Shown: positions 45,793-58,650, numbered from the stretch's first letter. The stretch is DNA of 64,000 nucleotides from Leptoclinus maculatus (GCA_032191485.1 JAVDOI010000002.1:6111846-6175845), one strand, 5' to 3'. Translations and numbers: made by a program. The notes: a model not told the origin generated them from the letters alone.

Positions 45793-48744
45793 GGTGCCTT
45801 TATAGGTAATATAGGGCAACATCAGCCATCAGTTAATATTATTTAATCAACTACATTATTTGTTTTAATGATACTGTCATACTTTACTACACTATCATAT
45901 TAGCTGGTATTAGGTAAAAATATCTGATGATATTGAGAAATGATTGAGCAATGTTCTGACCTGATTAGGCAGACATCACTTGGATTTTCTTAATGGTTTA
46001 TTTAGGGTTACACAGTTTATGCTAAAAACTTTTTTTAAATGTTTACAGCTTTTGAGACAATGCGACATCTGCAAACTTATTTTGATGCATCCAATATCTT
46101 GTCACTGAAAGTTGCATACTTACATTCTGTGGTACAAATCGAAGAAGGTAACAGTGCTCTTACTTTTATCTTTACTTCTTCAATAACGTTGTGTTTGAGG
46201 AGGTTACTTAGCACAGATGTAGAGTGGTTGTCTCCATTTAGTTTTGCACAAGCACAGTTTGTCTGTGTTGTGGTTACGACAGGGCAGCTGGTAGTTGTAA
46301 GTAAGTTTTAAGCGTCATGACAACTAAAATCATCTTATACATTTAGCATTTTCAGACATCAGAAGGCAAATAAGATCAATATAAAAACGAGAAGTATCCT
46401 TAAGACCTTCAACCTTCCATTCACAAAATTAAACAAAGTACATAACATAAAATATTTAACATGACATAAAACATACACTTACCTCCATGCAGATCTGGTA
46501 GAGCACCAGGCAAGCTGTGTGGTTGAAGAGACGGTTTCTTTTCCAGTTGAACTCTACGGTGTCCTCCTCCACCTCGTGCAGCACTGAGACAAAGACGGAC
46601 ACAAAGAACAGATGGGACGAAGAGGAGCGAGTTAGTATCGGTTAAAGACATGAATGCTACCAATCTGTGCGTCTGTGCACAGATGAGTTTGTACCTTTGA
46701 TCTTGTAGAAAGTCTCAGGTATGAAAGCCTGGATGGCTTTGAAACGCTCCACCACAAAGCCCAGAGTGGGAAACTGACAGCTGCCGTACGAGATCAGCTG
46801 ATTGGCCAGAGACTCTGGAAAGATCTTCTGCAGGCGAAGCGTCTGGAATCGAGTGAAGGACGCACCTGGAGAAGATGAGCACAGGAGAGAGGATGGGATC
46901 GTATCAACATGTGACATTCTTTGAGATAAACAGAGCCAATAGTGTTGTATCATGGAGTGAAGTGAACCATTATCTGTTTAGCCGTTCCATAATGAAAGAA
47001 TCTTTTTCACCTGCATTAGTGTGTCACTGTGTATTACTATTAGTTTAGGAGTGCTACCGTACCTATCCGCAGGTCCAGCTCCTGACGGACATCGACAGCA
47101 TCGCTGACGTTAGCATCTGGCTCAATGAGGGTCTCACAAGCTCTCCGAATGGAGTTGGGGGTGATCTCAGAAAACTTTGCCCGAAGTACTTGTAAATTGG
47201 GCTTCACTATAAAGCAAACATTGAAAAAAATACACACACACTATTATCAGAAGCAATTTGTGGACAAACATACACAAAACACAACATGTCGTTTTAACTC
47301 TTCAGTTTGTGGACAGATGTGTGAGATATGACGTGTTTAGAGTCTGTTGTGTTTGGACAGCGCCAGGCTAGCTGCCTTCCCCTGCTTTCGGTCTTTGTGC
47401 TAAGCTAAACTAACCGTATTCTGGCTCCAGCTTTATATTTACCGTACAAACATAACAGAGGTATCAATCTTCTCATCTAACCCTCAGCAGTAAGCGTATT
47501 TCCAAAATGTTGAACTATTCCGTTAAAAAGGAGTTTAGAGATGCATGGTCAGTTGCGGCCACACAACAACAACAACAACAACAACACATATTACTATCAT
47601 ACCTGCTTTGCAGACATCTATGACTTCAAAGCCAATGTTTTCTCCCTCTCTGTCACAATCAGTCCAGATGACTAAGGCCTGGCACCCCCTCGCCTCTTTC
47701 TCCAGTGTCCGCTAGAGAGACAGAGAAAAAAGGGACAAAAGAAAGAGAAAGTATATTTCTAGTTTCCATATTCATCATGATTTCCTCTCAATGAAAATGG
47801 TGCCCTCGTACTGCAGAGAGAGGAAAGGGAAAAGAAAGTACATCATCTGCTGACAGATCCCATAGGTTAAGACAGTAGTTAAGCATACCTTGATTTGTTT
47901 CATGTTATCTGGACAGTACTTCTCTACCTCAGCATCAAATAACAGCACAGGATTGCAACTGTGCCTGTGAAGAGAAAAGGTACAAATATAATCAGTTGTT
48001 ATGATGCCGAGTGATTCTGAATATATACCAAAAAAAACAACAATCCAGTTTCAACTTACCATTTCTGGAACTGTGCTTTAAACTCCAGACCCAGTAAATG
48101 TCCTGATACTGAAGTCATTGTTACTGTCACATTCTGGACATAATGAAACCAGAGAAATGTTAAACACAACACAGAACAGACGTACACGAGCATGTCTAAT
48201 TATTTCACTGTATTCACTTACCTGACCAAAGAGATGATATTCATACTCATAGATTTTATTAAACTTTGACATCCCCTCTCTCTAAAATGGGAAAGAAGAC
48301 AATCAGTAATGGAGAAACCAACGAGTAATAGAAACATATAATCTTTATCATTCCTAACAGTAGGCTCTGATTTTGGGAGATTTGGTTAAACTGCCAGGCT
48401 ATGGAAGAGTTTGTATCAATAATAACATATACAGTGAATTTATGTATATGGGCGTGACTAATAATAACATGATCTGCTGGGGGGTATTGTATAGTCTGTG
48501 AGAAGACATGACTAACCCTCCTGGACGTGCCGCCGGACATGATCTCTGAGATGTTTTTGGCAGCATCGTTCTTCTCGGCCACGCAGAGGACCCGCTTGAT
48601 CTGAGCCCGGCTCCGGATCATGTCTGCCTGCTGCGGTGTGCCCGGACACCGGTCACTCTGCGCCGCACAGAAACCCCTCCGTTGGACCCCTAGCCGCTGT
48701 AATCCAGATCGAAGCAGAGATCTCCTGAGGAGGTGCACTAGCAT
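38919..48744 (-). CDS. top3a: DNA topoisomerase III alpha (type IA), nuclear and mitochondrial
   Basis: Decatenase of the BLM-TOP3A-RMI dissolvasome. Exons, minus strand: 48744-48517, 48281-48222, 48133-48060, 47964-47889, 47711-47603, 47206-47063, 46865-46695, 46583-46483, 45559-45485, 44710-44628, 44245-44035, 43739-43554, 43418-43289, 43129-43016, 42877-42712, 42560-42414, 42248-42129, 40799-40042, 39082-38919; 1038 residues (human 1001). Toprim: VLCVAEKNDAAKNIS and ALVIWTDCDREGENIGFE. Catalytic Tyr is in GYISYPRTETN. Four-Cys finger: CPHCRRDMV...CTGYPACKTAVW. Two GRF zinc fingers (CNCGQDAVLLTVRKDGPNQG and CNCNEAAVMLTVQKDGPNKG) and a terminal CSICHMPGHTRVTCPQ knuckle follow. A basic N-terminus (MLVHLLRRSLLRSGLQRLG) is a likely mitochondrial signal; Met42 (48621) fits a nuclear start. 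The intron after 40042 uses a GC donor. A LINE lies in the intron before 44710. Confidence 0.96.
39995..40033. repeat. GT/CA microsatellite abutting a top3a GC splice donor
   Basis: About 19 GT repeats on the plus strand. On the sense (minus) strand it is CA repeats starting a few bases after the donor CAG|GCAAGACT. Confidence 0.95.
40596..40676 (-). repeat. top3a: Polyglycine-coding trinucleotide repeat in top3a
   Basis: GGA/GGT codons give an almost pure Gly run (RAGGGGGAGG... to GGDGPRQP) of about 25 residues between the type IA core and the first GRF finger. On the plus strand it is a CCT/CCA run. It is in frame within exon 40799-40042. Human TOP3A has a Ser/Gln-rich linker here instead, as far as I recall. 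Confidence 0.85.
40999..41035. repeat. TG microsatellite in top3a intron
   Basis: About 18 TG repeats in the 1.3-kb intron between exons 42248-42129 and 40799-40042. The same intron has a 22-base poly-C at 41499-41520. Confidence 0.9.
41600..41695 (+). mobile_element. Probable LINE/SINE 3' tail fragment
   Basis: The stretch GTGAAGCACTTTGTGATCTTG, followed by TCTATAAAAAGTGCGACATAAA and TAAACTTTACTCAC, resembles the 3' tail shared by fish CR1/L2-type LINEs and their SINEs. No coding part or target-site duplication was found. Confidence 0.4.
44728..45335 (-). mobile_element. 5'-truncated L2/CR1-type LINE in top3a intron
   Basis: 608 bp, oriented minus (same strand as top3a), flanked by the 10-bp target-site duplication TCGATGAAGG (44718-44727 and 45336-45345). 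It keeps the end of ORF2: a 113-codon frame at 45314-44973 reading HITPVLRSLHWLPVQQRIDF, LLVYKALNGLGPKYICDLL and APNIWNKVPESCRSAETL, the typical carboxy end of fish L2-like reverse transcriptase proteins. Its 3' tail has GAAATGTGCTATACAAATAAA and a CTTGC pentamer array (44728-44745), the usual microsatellite tail of this group. The endonuclease and reverse transcriptase core are missing, so it is dead. It fills 608 of the 774 bp of the intron. Confidence 0.92.
45713..45793. repeat. CA-rich microsatellite in top3a intron
   Basis: CA repeats with several CG steps (ACACACGC) at the 5' end of the array. It lies in the intron between exons 46583-46483 and 45559-45485. Confidence 0.9.
47345..47527. 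repeat. Palindromic MITE-like repeat (copy D, one arm)
   Basis: Contains TTGTGCTAAGCTAAACTAACCG, CTTTATATTTACCGTACAAACAT, CTTCTCATCTAACCCTC and GCGTATTTCCAAAATGTTGAACTATTCC. It matches the right arm of copy B and lies in a top3a intron. Confidence 0.65.
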
Positions 48745-50568
48745 ACCTGTCCGCTCTCACATGAAGAAGCCGGTCCTCCAGACAGCCTGCTAGCATGTTA
48801 GCTAACGTAGCTAGCTAAAGCCATGGCATCTGCTTCACAAAGCTTAAAGAAATAGTAAAAAAGTAGTCACCGGTTGACAAACTTCACCCCAACGACTTTA
48901 ATAGAGAAAAAAATATTAAAACAATTTCGTCGAAGCCAATTAAAAAATGCTAATTAAAAACATGAGGAGCAACATCGATCTTTGGTTCTGTTTACAAATT
49001 CCGCGCTCGAGTCGCCTGTCAAATACTGCCGTAATCCAGGTCGTAATACTGTCGTAAAATCATGGAACCACCGAAACGTCTGAAAAAAGACTGGTTAATA
49101 TTAATAATAGCACAATAATTGCATTTCAATTCCGGCCATAGCGTGTATTCATTAATAATACATCATTCATAATAACAATTATAGCGTAAATGTTAGTCCT
49201 ACATTATATTAATGTTAAATAGAAAATTAAAATACACCCTAAATCAGAATTTTTATTTTGACATTTTAACGGCACTGAGATTATGTTCTAAAACAAATGG
49301 CACGTGTGCGTTACACTTTTTTTTGTTGCAATTTTAGACATTGTAATTAGATCCGATCGGCCTACATTTAAATTTGACTACTTTCTTGTCAAATAAATAA
49401 GTAAACAATTCAGTATTTCTCCAACAAAATATTATTCCTGGCAGCATGGACAGAGTTCAGAAAATTGCCCTGGTGTTAGAAAAAATTGTTTCATTTTACA
49501 GGTCCATAATTTCCTAGTAATTTAGTTGAAAGTAATTATTACTTTCTTAAATCGGAGACTGATTTTTAAGGAAGAGATTGTTGAGTATATAAACTCTTTT
49601 TGATTTCTAAAAGAAGTTCAGGACACATGCAAATACTCCATTTAAGTAAAACTTACAGAAAATACAACCGAACAGCTACCCAAGTATAGATTATGCCAAA
49701 AATCAAAACAACCAAACATTTTGAGATGTTTGGACTGCCTCATGACCTCCGTATTCCTAAGATCCTCGCTATGGCTTTCCTAAAAAATGCACACATGTGC
49801 CCCCAAACTGGAAAATTGACAATGAGTTACAGCTAGTTGATCTTTTCGATCATCATATGAAGTGCTTGCGATCGTCAAAGACAAATTTCTGTTTTAGGGT
49901 GGAACTTCCCCAGATGAGGAGGCGGATTGGTCACCTGACAAGACTACAACCAGCTGGGTAAACATGGCGTCTGTCTCTGGATGTGGGAATTACGTGTAGC
50001 GCTTCTGTCTGTTAACGGTGTCTCTGTCGCACCAACGTCCTGAACACAAGGACGTGCAGGAGACGACGCATGGAGACATGAGGGGGAGACGGACAGAGGC
50101 GCTTCACTGATGATGCCGATATTTTTCTCTCAGTGCACAGATTGAATGGTCTGATGCCTCCCCGGACCTCCTGATCGGCGCGAGATAATTGCTTTTGTTA
50201 ACGAAGACACTGATTTTTGTTTCTGTCGAGGTGTATACTTTTATTTTATCTGACTAATATCAAGGCTCTTGTTCGATGGACTCTGTTCTGCAGGGGTGGA
50301 GCTGAATTTTGGGCCCACTCTGCTCTGGGACCCCCTTTTTTTTTAATGACATAATCAGGCTTGATTTTTGTGTGGACCCTCTCCATCTCTGGACCCCATA
50401 GGATCTCCAGCTCTTTTAACCTCACAAAACAAATGAGCAGCAGGATGGTCAATCTGAGTGCACTTCATGTGGTTGCCCTCCACCGCTGTGCTCTGACAGC
50501 TGGTTTATGACTGCTGGTCGTGCTGCACTGTGTGTCGTGTTTCTCATGCCTTGCTCAACAACACCACT
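48745..50568. promoter_or_regulatory. Divergent region between top3a and smcr8 starts
   Basis: 1.8 kb between the two ATGs. On the top3a side, TTCCGCGC at 48999-49006 is E2F-like. The middle (49050-49900) is AT-rich with no recognised feature. On the smcr8 side, ATTGG (inverted CCAAT) and GTCACCTGAC (49930-49939) lie just before AACATGGCG (49961-49969), a YY1-type motif often seen at start sites. The smcr8 5' UTR probably covers about 49960-50568. Motifs were read by eye; function is inferred. Confidence 0.5.
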
Positions 50569-53500
50569 ATGATAGGCTCCCCTGACGTGGTGGCGTTCAC
50601 TAAAGAGGACGAGTATGGGCAGACAACTCCGGACCCCTGGGCTCTCCCCGAGGAGTTCTCTGTCCCTCTCCATCCGCTGGCCGACTCAAACCCTTGGGCC
50701 AAGACCTCCTATGCCAAGTTCACCAAAGACTTCATCCTCATCTCTGAGTTCTCTGAGCAGGTGGGCCCTCAGCCTCTCCTCACCATCCCCGATGAGCCCA
50801 AGGTCTGCGGCACCTTTGATCTCAACTACTTCTCCCTGCGCATCATGTCAGTGGACTACCAGGCCTCTTTTGTGGGACATCCACCTGGCAGTGGCTACCC
50901 CAGGCTCAGTTTTGTGGAGGACTCGAGGGTGGTGCTGGGCGACTCAAAGGAGGGGGCGTTCGCCTACGTCCACCACCTTACCCTTTACGACCTGGAGGCG
51001 AGGGGCTTTGTGCGACCGTTCTGTATGGCGTACGTGTCGGCAGACGAGAGGAAGATCATGCTGCAGTTTCAGGAGCTGTCGCTCCGCTTCTCACAGGCCT
51101 CCGAGTGTCTGAAGGCCGGGAACAGGAGAGCATTTGCCAAGGAACTCCAGAGGAAGCTCCGAGACCTGGAGTAAGAACTTTTTAACTGCTAAAACATATC
51201 CGATATCATCTCAAAGCTTTTGTTCAGTCGTTTAGGTAAAGGGTGAACAGAATAATGTTTTGTAATCGCAGGGCTGGATTATTCAGTTCGGGGGCCCTGG
51301 AACAAGTATTTGCTGTTGGCCCCTTATAGACCCCTCACTTACTGCTCTCTGTTTATTGTCCATGTACCTAGCTCCCATTAAGTAGAGTACTCACAGAAGA
51401 CTGTACATGGCAGTTTGATAATGTGCCCAGACACCCGGAGACCAACCAGGGCTCCTATACTGGAATAAAACCACCAGACTCCAAGGTTTCTGTGTGTCAG
51501 TTAGTTTGCAGTAATTTGATTAAACGCAGCTTAATCAGCTTTATATGAATCATGTGAGCACACTGTAAACTAGTAGGGCATTCCGTCTTTGAGGGTTTCT
51601 TTTCGATTATTGGACGGCTAACATAAAAATCCAGACACAATTTCAATACTTTTGGTCCAGAAAGAATAAATAGGCAAATGGGGGAAATTTTTGTCCTTAT
51701 GTTTTAACACTCTGTCATATAGGTCAAGATATGAGAAACACATTTTTTAAATCGAAAGGGTTGAGATCAGAAAGGGATTGAATCCTGATGCCCCTAAAAT
51801 AATAAAGCTTTAAAATAAGATTTTGACACAGGGTACTTCTACTGGTCAGGGTTCCACGATCCTGTTCACGACGGCAATGATAACACGCTGATGACGATGT
51901 TAACCATGTTCGCCATCCTGGTTGCGTGTCAGCATGCCGACATTCACTAATGGTCTCAAAAGACTAAGTACAGCTGAGGCTGATGGGAATGTAAAATAAT
52001 CCTTTATTAGTCCCGCAGCGGGGACATTTACAGGATTACAGCAGCATATAGTATAGTATAATGTCATTAGTCTTGCGGGTTTGTGGTCATAAACTAAACC
52101 AAAGTATTGATTATTTCAATCTGATGTTGGAGAAAGATGTTAGAATTCATAGAAGACATTTCACTCAAAACCACAAATGTGATCGGGACCCTGTACCTGT
52201 GTTTTCTTCCCCTCAGGTACACTCACTCCGTGCTGCAGCGGGAGGAAGGCCTGCAGAGGGAGGCGGGGCCTCAGTGCATGTACTCCGCTCATGCTGTGGA
52301 GAAGGCCAACGAGCTTGCAAATGTGGAAAAGAGCATCTATGAACACAGAGACCTGCTGAGACAGATCACCTCCTACCATCACCGCCCACGCCGAGATCCT
52401 AACGCTGTCACCTGCCAGAAGTGTGTCACCGAGTGCTTGAGTGAGTGCGAGCAGCTGTTAGACAAATACGCCAAGCTCGCCAACCCCTTCAGTTACACCA
52501 ACAAACGGGGCAAGAGGGAGGAAGGGCAGGGTCAAGTTGACGATAAAGGAGAAGGGGACGAGGAGGAAGACGAGGGCGTAAAGCGCAGGCCGTCCTACAC
52601 GCCACAGCTGATCAAAGCTAAGTCGGCGAAGTGCTTCGACAAGCGCCTGAAGACCCTGCGGGAGCTGTGTGACAATCCTTTCTACGAGGCCACCGTGGAC
52701 CTCCTGAAGGAGACGGAGAGGAGTTTCCGGGGTGACCTGTGTTACCTGCACACACGCCGCCTGGACAGGGCACTGCGCAGGAAACAGAGAGTTACCAACT
52801 TCCTGTTTGAGGAAGACCTCGGAGATGATGATGAGGATGAAGGGGGAACACTAAGACCATTCTGTGCTGTGAACCATGCTGTAGATACCTTTACACTATT
52901 AAATCCACCTCCTATTGTGCTAGGACCAGAACCTCTAGAGCTCGATGCTCTGGAGCCTCCAGATCCTCTAGACCCAGCTTCTGTGATCAGCCACACCCAT
53001 GAGAATGATCTTGGGCTTGTGGAGAGCCATCTGGAGTCCTCTCCCTCAGACCAGACTCTGGAGACCCAGGGGAGCTCAGAGGAGACCAAAGGAAGCTTTA
53101 GCAGCGATAAGAGCGGGACGGGTCCAGCAGAGAGGCAACAGAATCTGGCTTGTATGAAGTCAGAAGCTCCTGATCCTGATTCTGACTTGACCCCTGACCC
53201 TGAACCTGACCATAACACTGACCTGGAGAGGGAGAGCAGCAGTGAAGAGATGGAGACCACTGCTGGGGAGGACGATGGAGACGGGACACCTGTGTCCTTG
53301 CTGGAGGTGATGTCTGAGCTGGAGGCCAGCAGAGAGGATGAGTGTGATGGAGTAACTGATGGGGCTTGTGAGATGCAGTCTGACTTGTTGGTTCCTTTGG
53401 ACACAGCGTGCTGTATGGCCCAAGAGGGTTTCCTTTATGAGGCTTCTGCCCCAGAGGCGGTGCCTCGTCTTGGCCAAAGCTCCCACCTACAGCCCTCTGA

Positions 53501-55221
53501 AACCCTGGTGGTCAACCAGGAGCCCCAGGCCCTGCTTCATCTCCAGGACGACTACGCGGTGGGTGTGGGGTCCCCGAGCTCAGAAAGCCCTGCGGCTGGC
53601 CTGGAGCTGCCTGTGGGGCTCCTTGGAGATGCAGTTTCCCAAACCTCAGCGGAGGATGGGTTCGACTGTACCATGAGTGCTTCTACGGGGTCTGATCGGG
53701 CTGCCTCACCTCTGGGCTACGGGGGGGTTGTGACCCTGCGTCAGAGGAAGAAGGCTGGACAGGGAGCCTTGAGGTTTGTCCGACAGTACCCCTTTGCCAC
53801 GCAAGCTCTGTGGTGTCTGCTGAGCGGCAGAACCCTGGTGGTGCTCGGGGCAGACGAGGGGATAGTCCGCCGACTGGTTGCTGCTCTGGCCCTCTTTGTG
53901 CCTGGTCCCGGGAAGTGTGGAGAGAGGGTTCAAGCCTGGCTGTCCTGCCCCTTCACCCTTACTGACCTGCAGAGGTGGAAACTCGTTGGATTGCAAAGGT
54001 ATTTATAATTAGCATTTCTACTTAAAGCATTTCACCTTACACAAATAAAGATGACAGATGTTTAACGTACATTTAATAAAAAAACATTGAGCTTGATGCT
54101 CACAGATCTCACGGAGTCTCCATCAATGTGAAGTTAGAAAATAACGGTTTATTCCTGCTTGTAGTTTGTATCACACCGTACTAAACTGCTACTCATCTGG
54201 TCTGACTCAGTCCTCGATGACTCACACAACCAGCTATTCAACTCATGAACCTCCAGCCTCACATCTGTCCTTGAACTTCATTTCCATTTCTACTCATCTT
54301 TCCTACGACAGAATGGGAATTGCAATATTTTACATTTAGAGAAGGAGGCCTTAGCTTCATGAACCCATGTCTTTGTTGAGAGAGTCAGGGGGACGAGGTC
54401 TAGCTGTATTCAAAATGTACCGATGCGAGTCGTGACATATCAAACTGGATTTACTTCCTCTATACACACTCACCTTATTAATGTAGGGCATATATGCAGA
54501 CAAATCTGTGTATTCATACAGAATATTATCTATTTAGTTGTTGTACAATTACTACACAAACATTCAAAGCCAAACATTTGAATTAAAATTGCTGTTGATA
54601 CGGGGCCAGCTGGACATGCAAATATGTAAACCTGAGCATGTTGATCTTCATTGAAGATTCAATTGAAACATGGAGGATAACATACAAATTGAATGATTAA
54701 ACATATGTTTGTGTATAAGCTGCCTTCACATCACCGGTATGTGTCTGTCTGTCCCTCACAGAGTAGCGTCTCCTGTGGGTTCCAGCATGCTTTACTCGCT
54801 CTCCCGGTACAGTCGCTACATCTCCATCCTGGATGCCGACCAGAAGACCTTGCGCTGTCCGTCGTATCGTGGTCAACTCCTTGCCAAAATAGCCGACCAC
54901 CGCACCTACATCCGCCGCGGTTCCACCTACTTCCTCCACTTACAGAGCACGCTCTGTCACCTGGCAGCCAAGGCCTTCCTGTTCACCTTCACCCACCACC
55001 TCCACCTGCCGGTCAGCCCCACGGAGGGGCCCGAGGTTGTGGAGGGCCGACGCCTCTGCTTCCTGCAGGAGCAGCTGGGGCTGGGAGACGAGGACAGCCA
55101 GATACTGCTCTACCTCAGCCAGCTCATCACTCAGCAGTACCTACAGCCGGCCGCCGGGAGCAGAGCAGCAGCAACTTGTTTTAGTTTTAACTACACCACC
55201 AGCGTTTTATACAAAATCTGA
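50569..55221 (+). CDS. smcr8: SMCR8, C9orf72-complex DENN protein
   Basis: With C9orf72 and WDR41, SMCR8 forms a complex acting in autophagy and lysosome control and as a GAP for small GTPases. Exons 50569-51170, 52217-53998 and 54762-55221; 947 residues (human 937). The first ATG of the conserved MIGSPDVVAFTKEDEY start is chosen; no ATG lies just upstream in frame. Conserved blocks: FILISEFSEQVGPQPLLTIP, TFDLNYFSLRIMSVDYQASF, DSKEGAFAYVHHLTLYDLEARGF (Arg145 aligns with the arginine finger reported for human SMCR8, Arg147), YTPQLIKAKSAKCFDKRLKTL, LRFVRQYPFATQALWCLLSGRTLVVLG and SRYSRYISILDADQKTLRCP. The C-terminus is TTSVLYKI (human PSFLYKI). The central acidic Ser/Glu-rich part (about 430-720) is poorly conserved. 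It is head-to-head with top3a as in human 17p11.2. Confidence 0.96.
51985..52055. repeat. Dispersed-repeat tail fragment in smcr8 intron 1
   Basis: Reads ATAATCCTTTATTAGTCCCGC, then AGCGGGGACATTTACAGGATTACAGCAGC, like the end of a common fish retroelement. Class not determined. The rest of intron 1 (51171-52216) has no recognised feature. Confidence 0.4.
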
Positions 55222-57362
55222 TATCGTATTGGGACCAGGATTTTCCACACACGTTTTAGCAAAAGTCATCTTTGACCCACGGTTTTTAATGGACCAGAGG
55301 CGATCTTAATAAGGTCCACGGCCATTTTAGTTTCAGGACAAAGTTCTGCACTGGTTATTGTTTTATCTGTCTTCTTCTCCGGTCTTTCTCTTTCCCCTGT
55401 GTGCAGGGAAAAGGAGTCCGAGTGCGTCGTGAATGTCACTGAGCGGTTCACTTTGCCTGTGTTTGGTCCGGAGCACGTTGACACTCACAAACACACATAA
55501 CGGAGCAGACGAAGGTCGCTTCTACTTATTGTCCTATGAGTCATTTGTGTGTGTGTGTATCGCTTGCGCTGGCTTGTTTAAGGTCAGTCTCCACCCCTCT
55601 CCTCACCACTCACACACGCGTACGTACACACATGCACACGCACACACGTACGTACACACACACTCTCAATCCAACATAGCTGTCTGTGTGTATTGTTAGT
55701 GCTGGTCTGACCTCAGCCAGCTCACTAGCAGGTTAAATCGCAGCTCTGTGATAACGCCTACCAATCACTGAGCCTGTTTGTCAGCCATGATATCATCTCA
55801 GCTATCTATAAAGTTTTTCAATCAACCCACATATGCTGACATTTTCTGCTTGTGGAGAACAGACGTCTCTCTGAATCTGTCGGTGAAACCTTCTTAGCAC
55901 TGCGCAGGCTTGTTACAGCTGGTTTTGTGACATGCCTCTCTCTCTCTCTCTCTCGCTCTCTCTTTGAGAACTACCACACAACTTCGAAAGGCCAAAACAT
56001 TTTCTTTTTAATATTTCTTTTGTGAATCAATTTGAACCCCACATTCCTGCGGTAATCTCTGTCACCTTGATTGTAGCTCAGTAGATTTGACTATTGAGAG
56101 CATGGAGTAAACATTCCCAGCTTTCAGGTTGCGATGCATGAGGAAGTGTATTTGCTGTGTGAATTATAGAGCCGGTCGGCCCCACGTGATATTTGCATGT
56201 CCAGAAACAACGTCACCGCGATACATACTCACCCATGTCGGGCCAGTCACTATAATGTGCTGGCGAGCATTTTCATGGATATTACTCACACGATCCGGAA
56301 CATTTTAAAGCTACTTAACCTAAATGTATTGAATTTCACTGTTGTCTTAAAGTTGTGTGAGGGTGTTGTGGTGTCAGCATGAGACTGTCTTGTGCCAGGG
56401 TGAATCGCCTTAGTGATAATATTTCTGTTTTGTTGTGTATTTGGGTCAACTGACTCGGAGAAGATGCTGAACAGTTTGAGGAGAAGTTGCTGAGACAGTG
56501 ATGTTGTGTTTGTGAAGATGTTACTATGGGGGGGGGGGAAATTATTTCCTGTGCCATCAAAAGCAAAACTCTAAGCTTGACGCTTGAATTAGGACAGTTG
56601 CCTATTATTTATTTTCTTCTGAACAACCCTTGTTGGATGTGTGATATGAACAAGACTCAACTGTATTGATTTCTTTAGGACCATCATGCTGAGAATGCCC
56701 ACATTTTCTCTCTGGAGGATGTTGGAGAATTTCACAGTTGGGTAATCTTTTAAGGGCTCATGGGCCAGTGAGACGACGCCGAACAAGCGTCTCTGATAGT
56801 ATTTTAGATTTTACTGTTCCTAATTCTGTGGCGTCAGTGATGGAGCTGTAGTTCTGTATCTAGAATGGTAACTGTACTTGTGACTGCATGGTCAGAGTTT
56901 TAATGTGAAAGGTCAAACAGCGTTGGACCATGGCTTCCTGCTACGAACAAGACACTTTTATTTTTAATGGCATACGCTTTTAACTAACAGCAACGTCACA
57001 TTAGTTCCACCTAATGTATTATTTCAGTTATTTCTTTTTTTGACACAGGTTATCACTTTTTATTTGTTAACTGCTTGAATAACACATTTTACTGCTAGGT
57101 TGTTAATTTTTAAAGATGTTGTCCCTCTAATGCAAAAAGGTGAATGTAATCTGAATAAGCCATACCACAGTGTGCTTAACACGTCGTCACTCAGTGTCCT
57201 TATGTTGCCACATCATGCCCACCTTTTGTATCCCATCCTGAGGGAGTGTCTCGCTCACATCGGCCCTGTGAGACGTCACTGATTTTAAAGAAGCACGTTG
57301 TGAATGTCTTGATGCTTTTATGTAAATGTTGATATTCATTCCATTAAATTATTTGAATCCAT
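55222..57362 (+). other. smcr8: smcr8 3' untranslated region (inferred extent)
   Basis: No coding similarity. ATTAAA at 57343-57348 is the best polyadenylation candidate, which would give a 2.1-kb UTR. It includes a mixed CA/CG/TACG microsatellite near 55608-55668 and a CT run near 55937-55964. Confidence 0.4.
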
Positions 57363-58650
57363 CTCATTTTTGCGTGGATTGATGGGTAACACAGGAGTTA
57401 GGTGATCATGGTGAATATGGCTTTGGGATACTGGATCATCATTTAACACTAAACACTCCCAACAGCCTTGTGTCTGTGTGACTCGCTGTAGCGATGACGG
57501 ATGTGCGAGCATTCAAGGTGTCGTGAATAATTAATGCTAATCTGTGAAAGCAACTAATTGCCCTACAGGAGCAGCAGAAGGTAAGGTGGTGGACTGAAGG
57601 AGAACGTAGCAGTAAATTAATGATACAAGAACACATGTTTGCAGCAATATTAAAGTATTGTCATGCAGGGACAATGTCAGCTGTGTGTCACTCATAATGC
57701 AAACAAGTGGGCTTCTCCCACTTTAACCTTTATGATAAAAATTGAAACAACCTGATTATACTATAGATGACAAGACTCGTGTGTGTAAAAAAAAAAAAAA
57801 AACCTTTTTACTTCGTCTTGAGTAGCCACTGTGGTCATGGCAACAGTAATGATTAATTACAAACATACTGAAGAATCTGAGTTAAAAGAAAAAACATGGG
57901 AACGGTCATTAAGAGCGTTTAAGCTTAAGTAGTAAGTTATTTAAGAAAAGGAGACAAACTATTGAATTTGACAATATTGACCGTTTTTTCAGAAATTTAA
58001 AGGAATTGTGCTTTTTTGTAATCATGTAGTTAAGACATTTTTTTTGTAATTATTTCCACCTTTTCCTCAAACACCTAAATCTCACCTTTATAAAGGACCT
58101 GAGCATGTGCAGAGGTCACCTCTCAAAGATCAGACACTAAAATATTTAGACGCTTAACTTCATGCATGGTTAGAAAATACTCTGCAACCTTTTAGTGATT
58201 TATGATACTTCAAGAAAATGTAAACAACCAAACTACAATCAATGTTTGTTTTATTTCACGAGATGAATTATGTTTCGAGATCAAGAACGATGAAACTTGA
58301 GTCTAAATTGGATCTCACACTTTACCTACATCATAAAACAAAAAGTAAGCTCATGTAAATCAATCGTTTTATTTAAAATTACACTACAAGAACAATGATG
58401 AAGACAATGTGTTGAGGATTAAAACAATGACATTTCAAAACAAAACTCACCTCCCTCCCAGCCCTCTTCAAGTTAAATGAAAAACTGAATTTAAAATGAC
58501 CTTCACAGTGGGCATGACTAGCTGGAATGACAGGCCTTATCCAGAAACAGCTGACCTCAACTTCCTACTTTGAGCTTTTGGAGTTGAAGGCTTTAGTTAG
58601 GTAGAAAAACAAATTTAAGTAATACAATATGGCCCCTCTGTGTTTTCTCC
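57363..58650. other. Convergent intergenic region between smcr8 and bud31
   Basis: AT-rich. No gene, mobile element or notable repeat was recognised apart from a 15-base A run near 57787. Confidence 0.6.

Noticed and set aside
50530..50568. Extension of smcr8 upstream to 50530
   Set aside because: The codon there is GTG, not ATG, and the conserved vertebrate start (MI-x-PDVVAFTKE) is the ATG at 50569.
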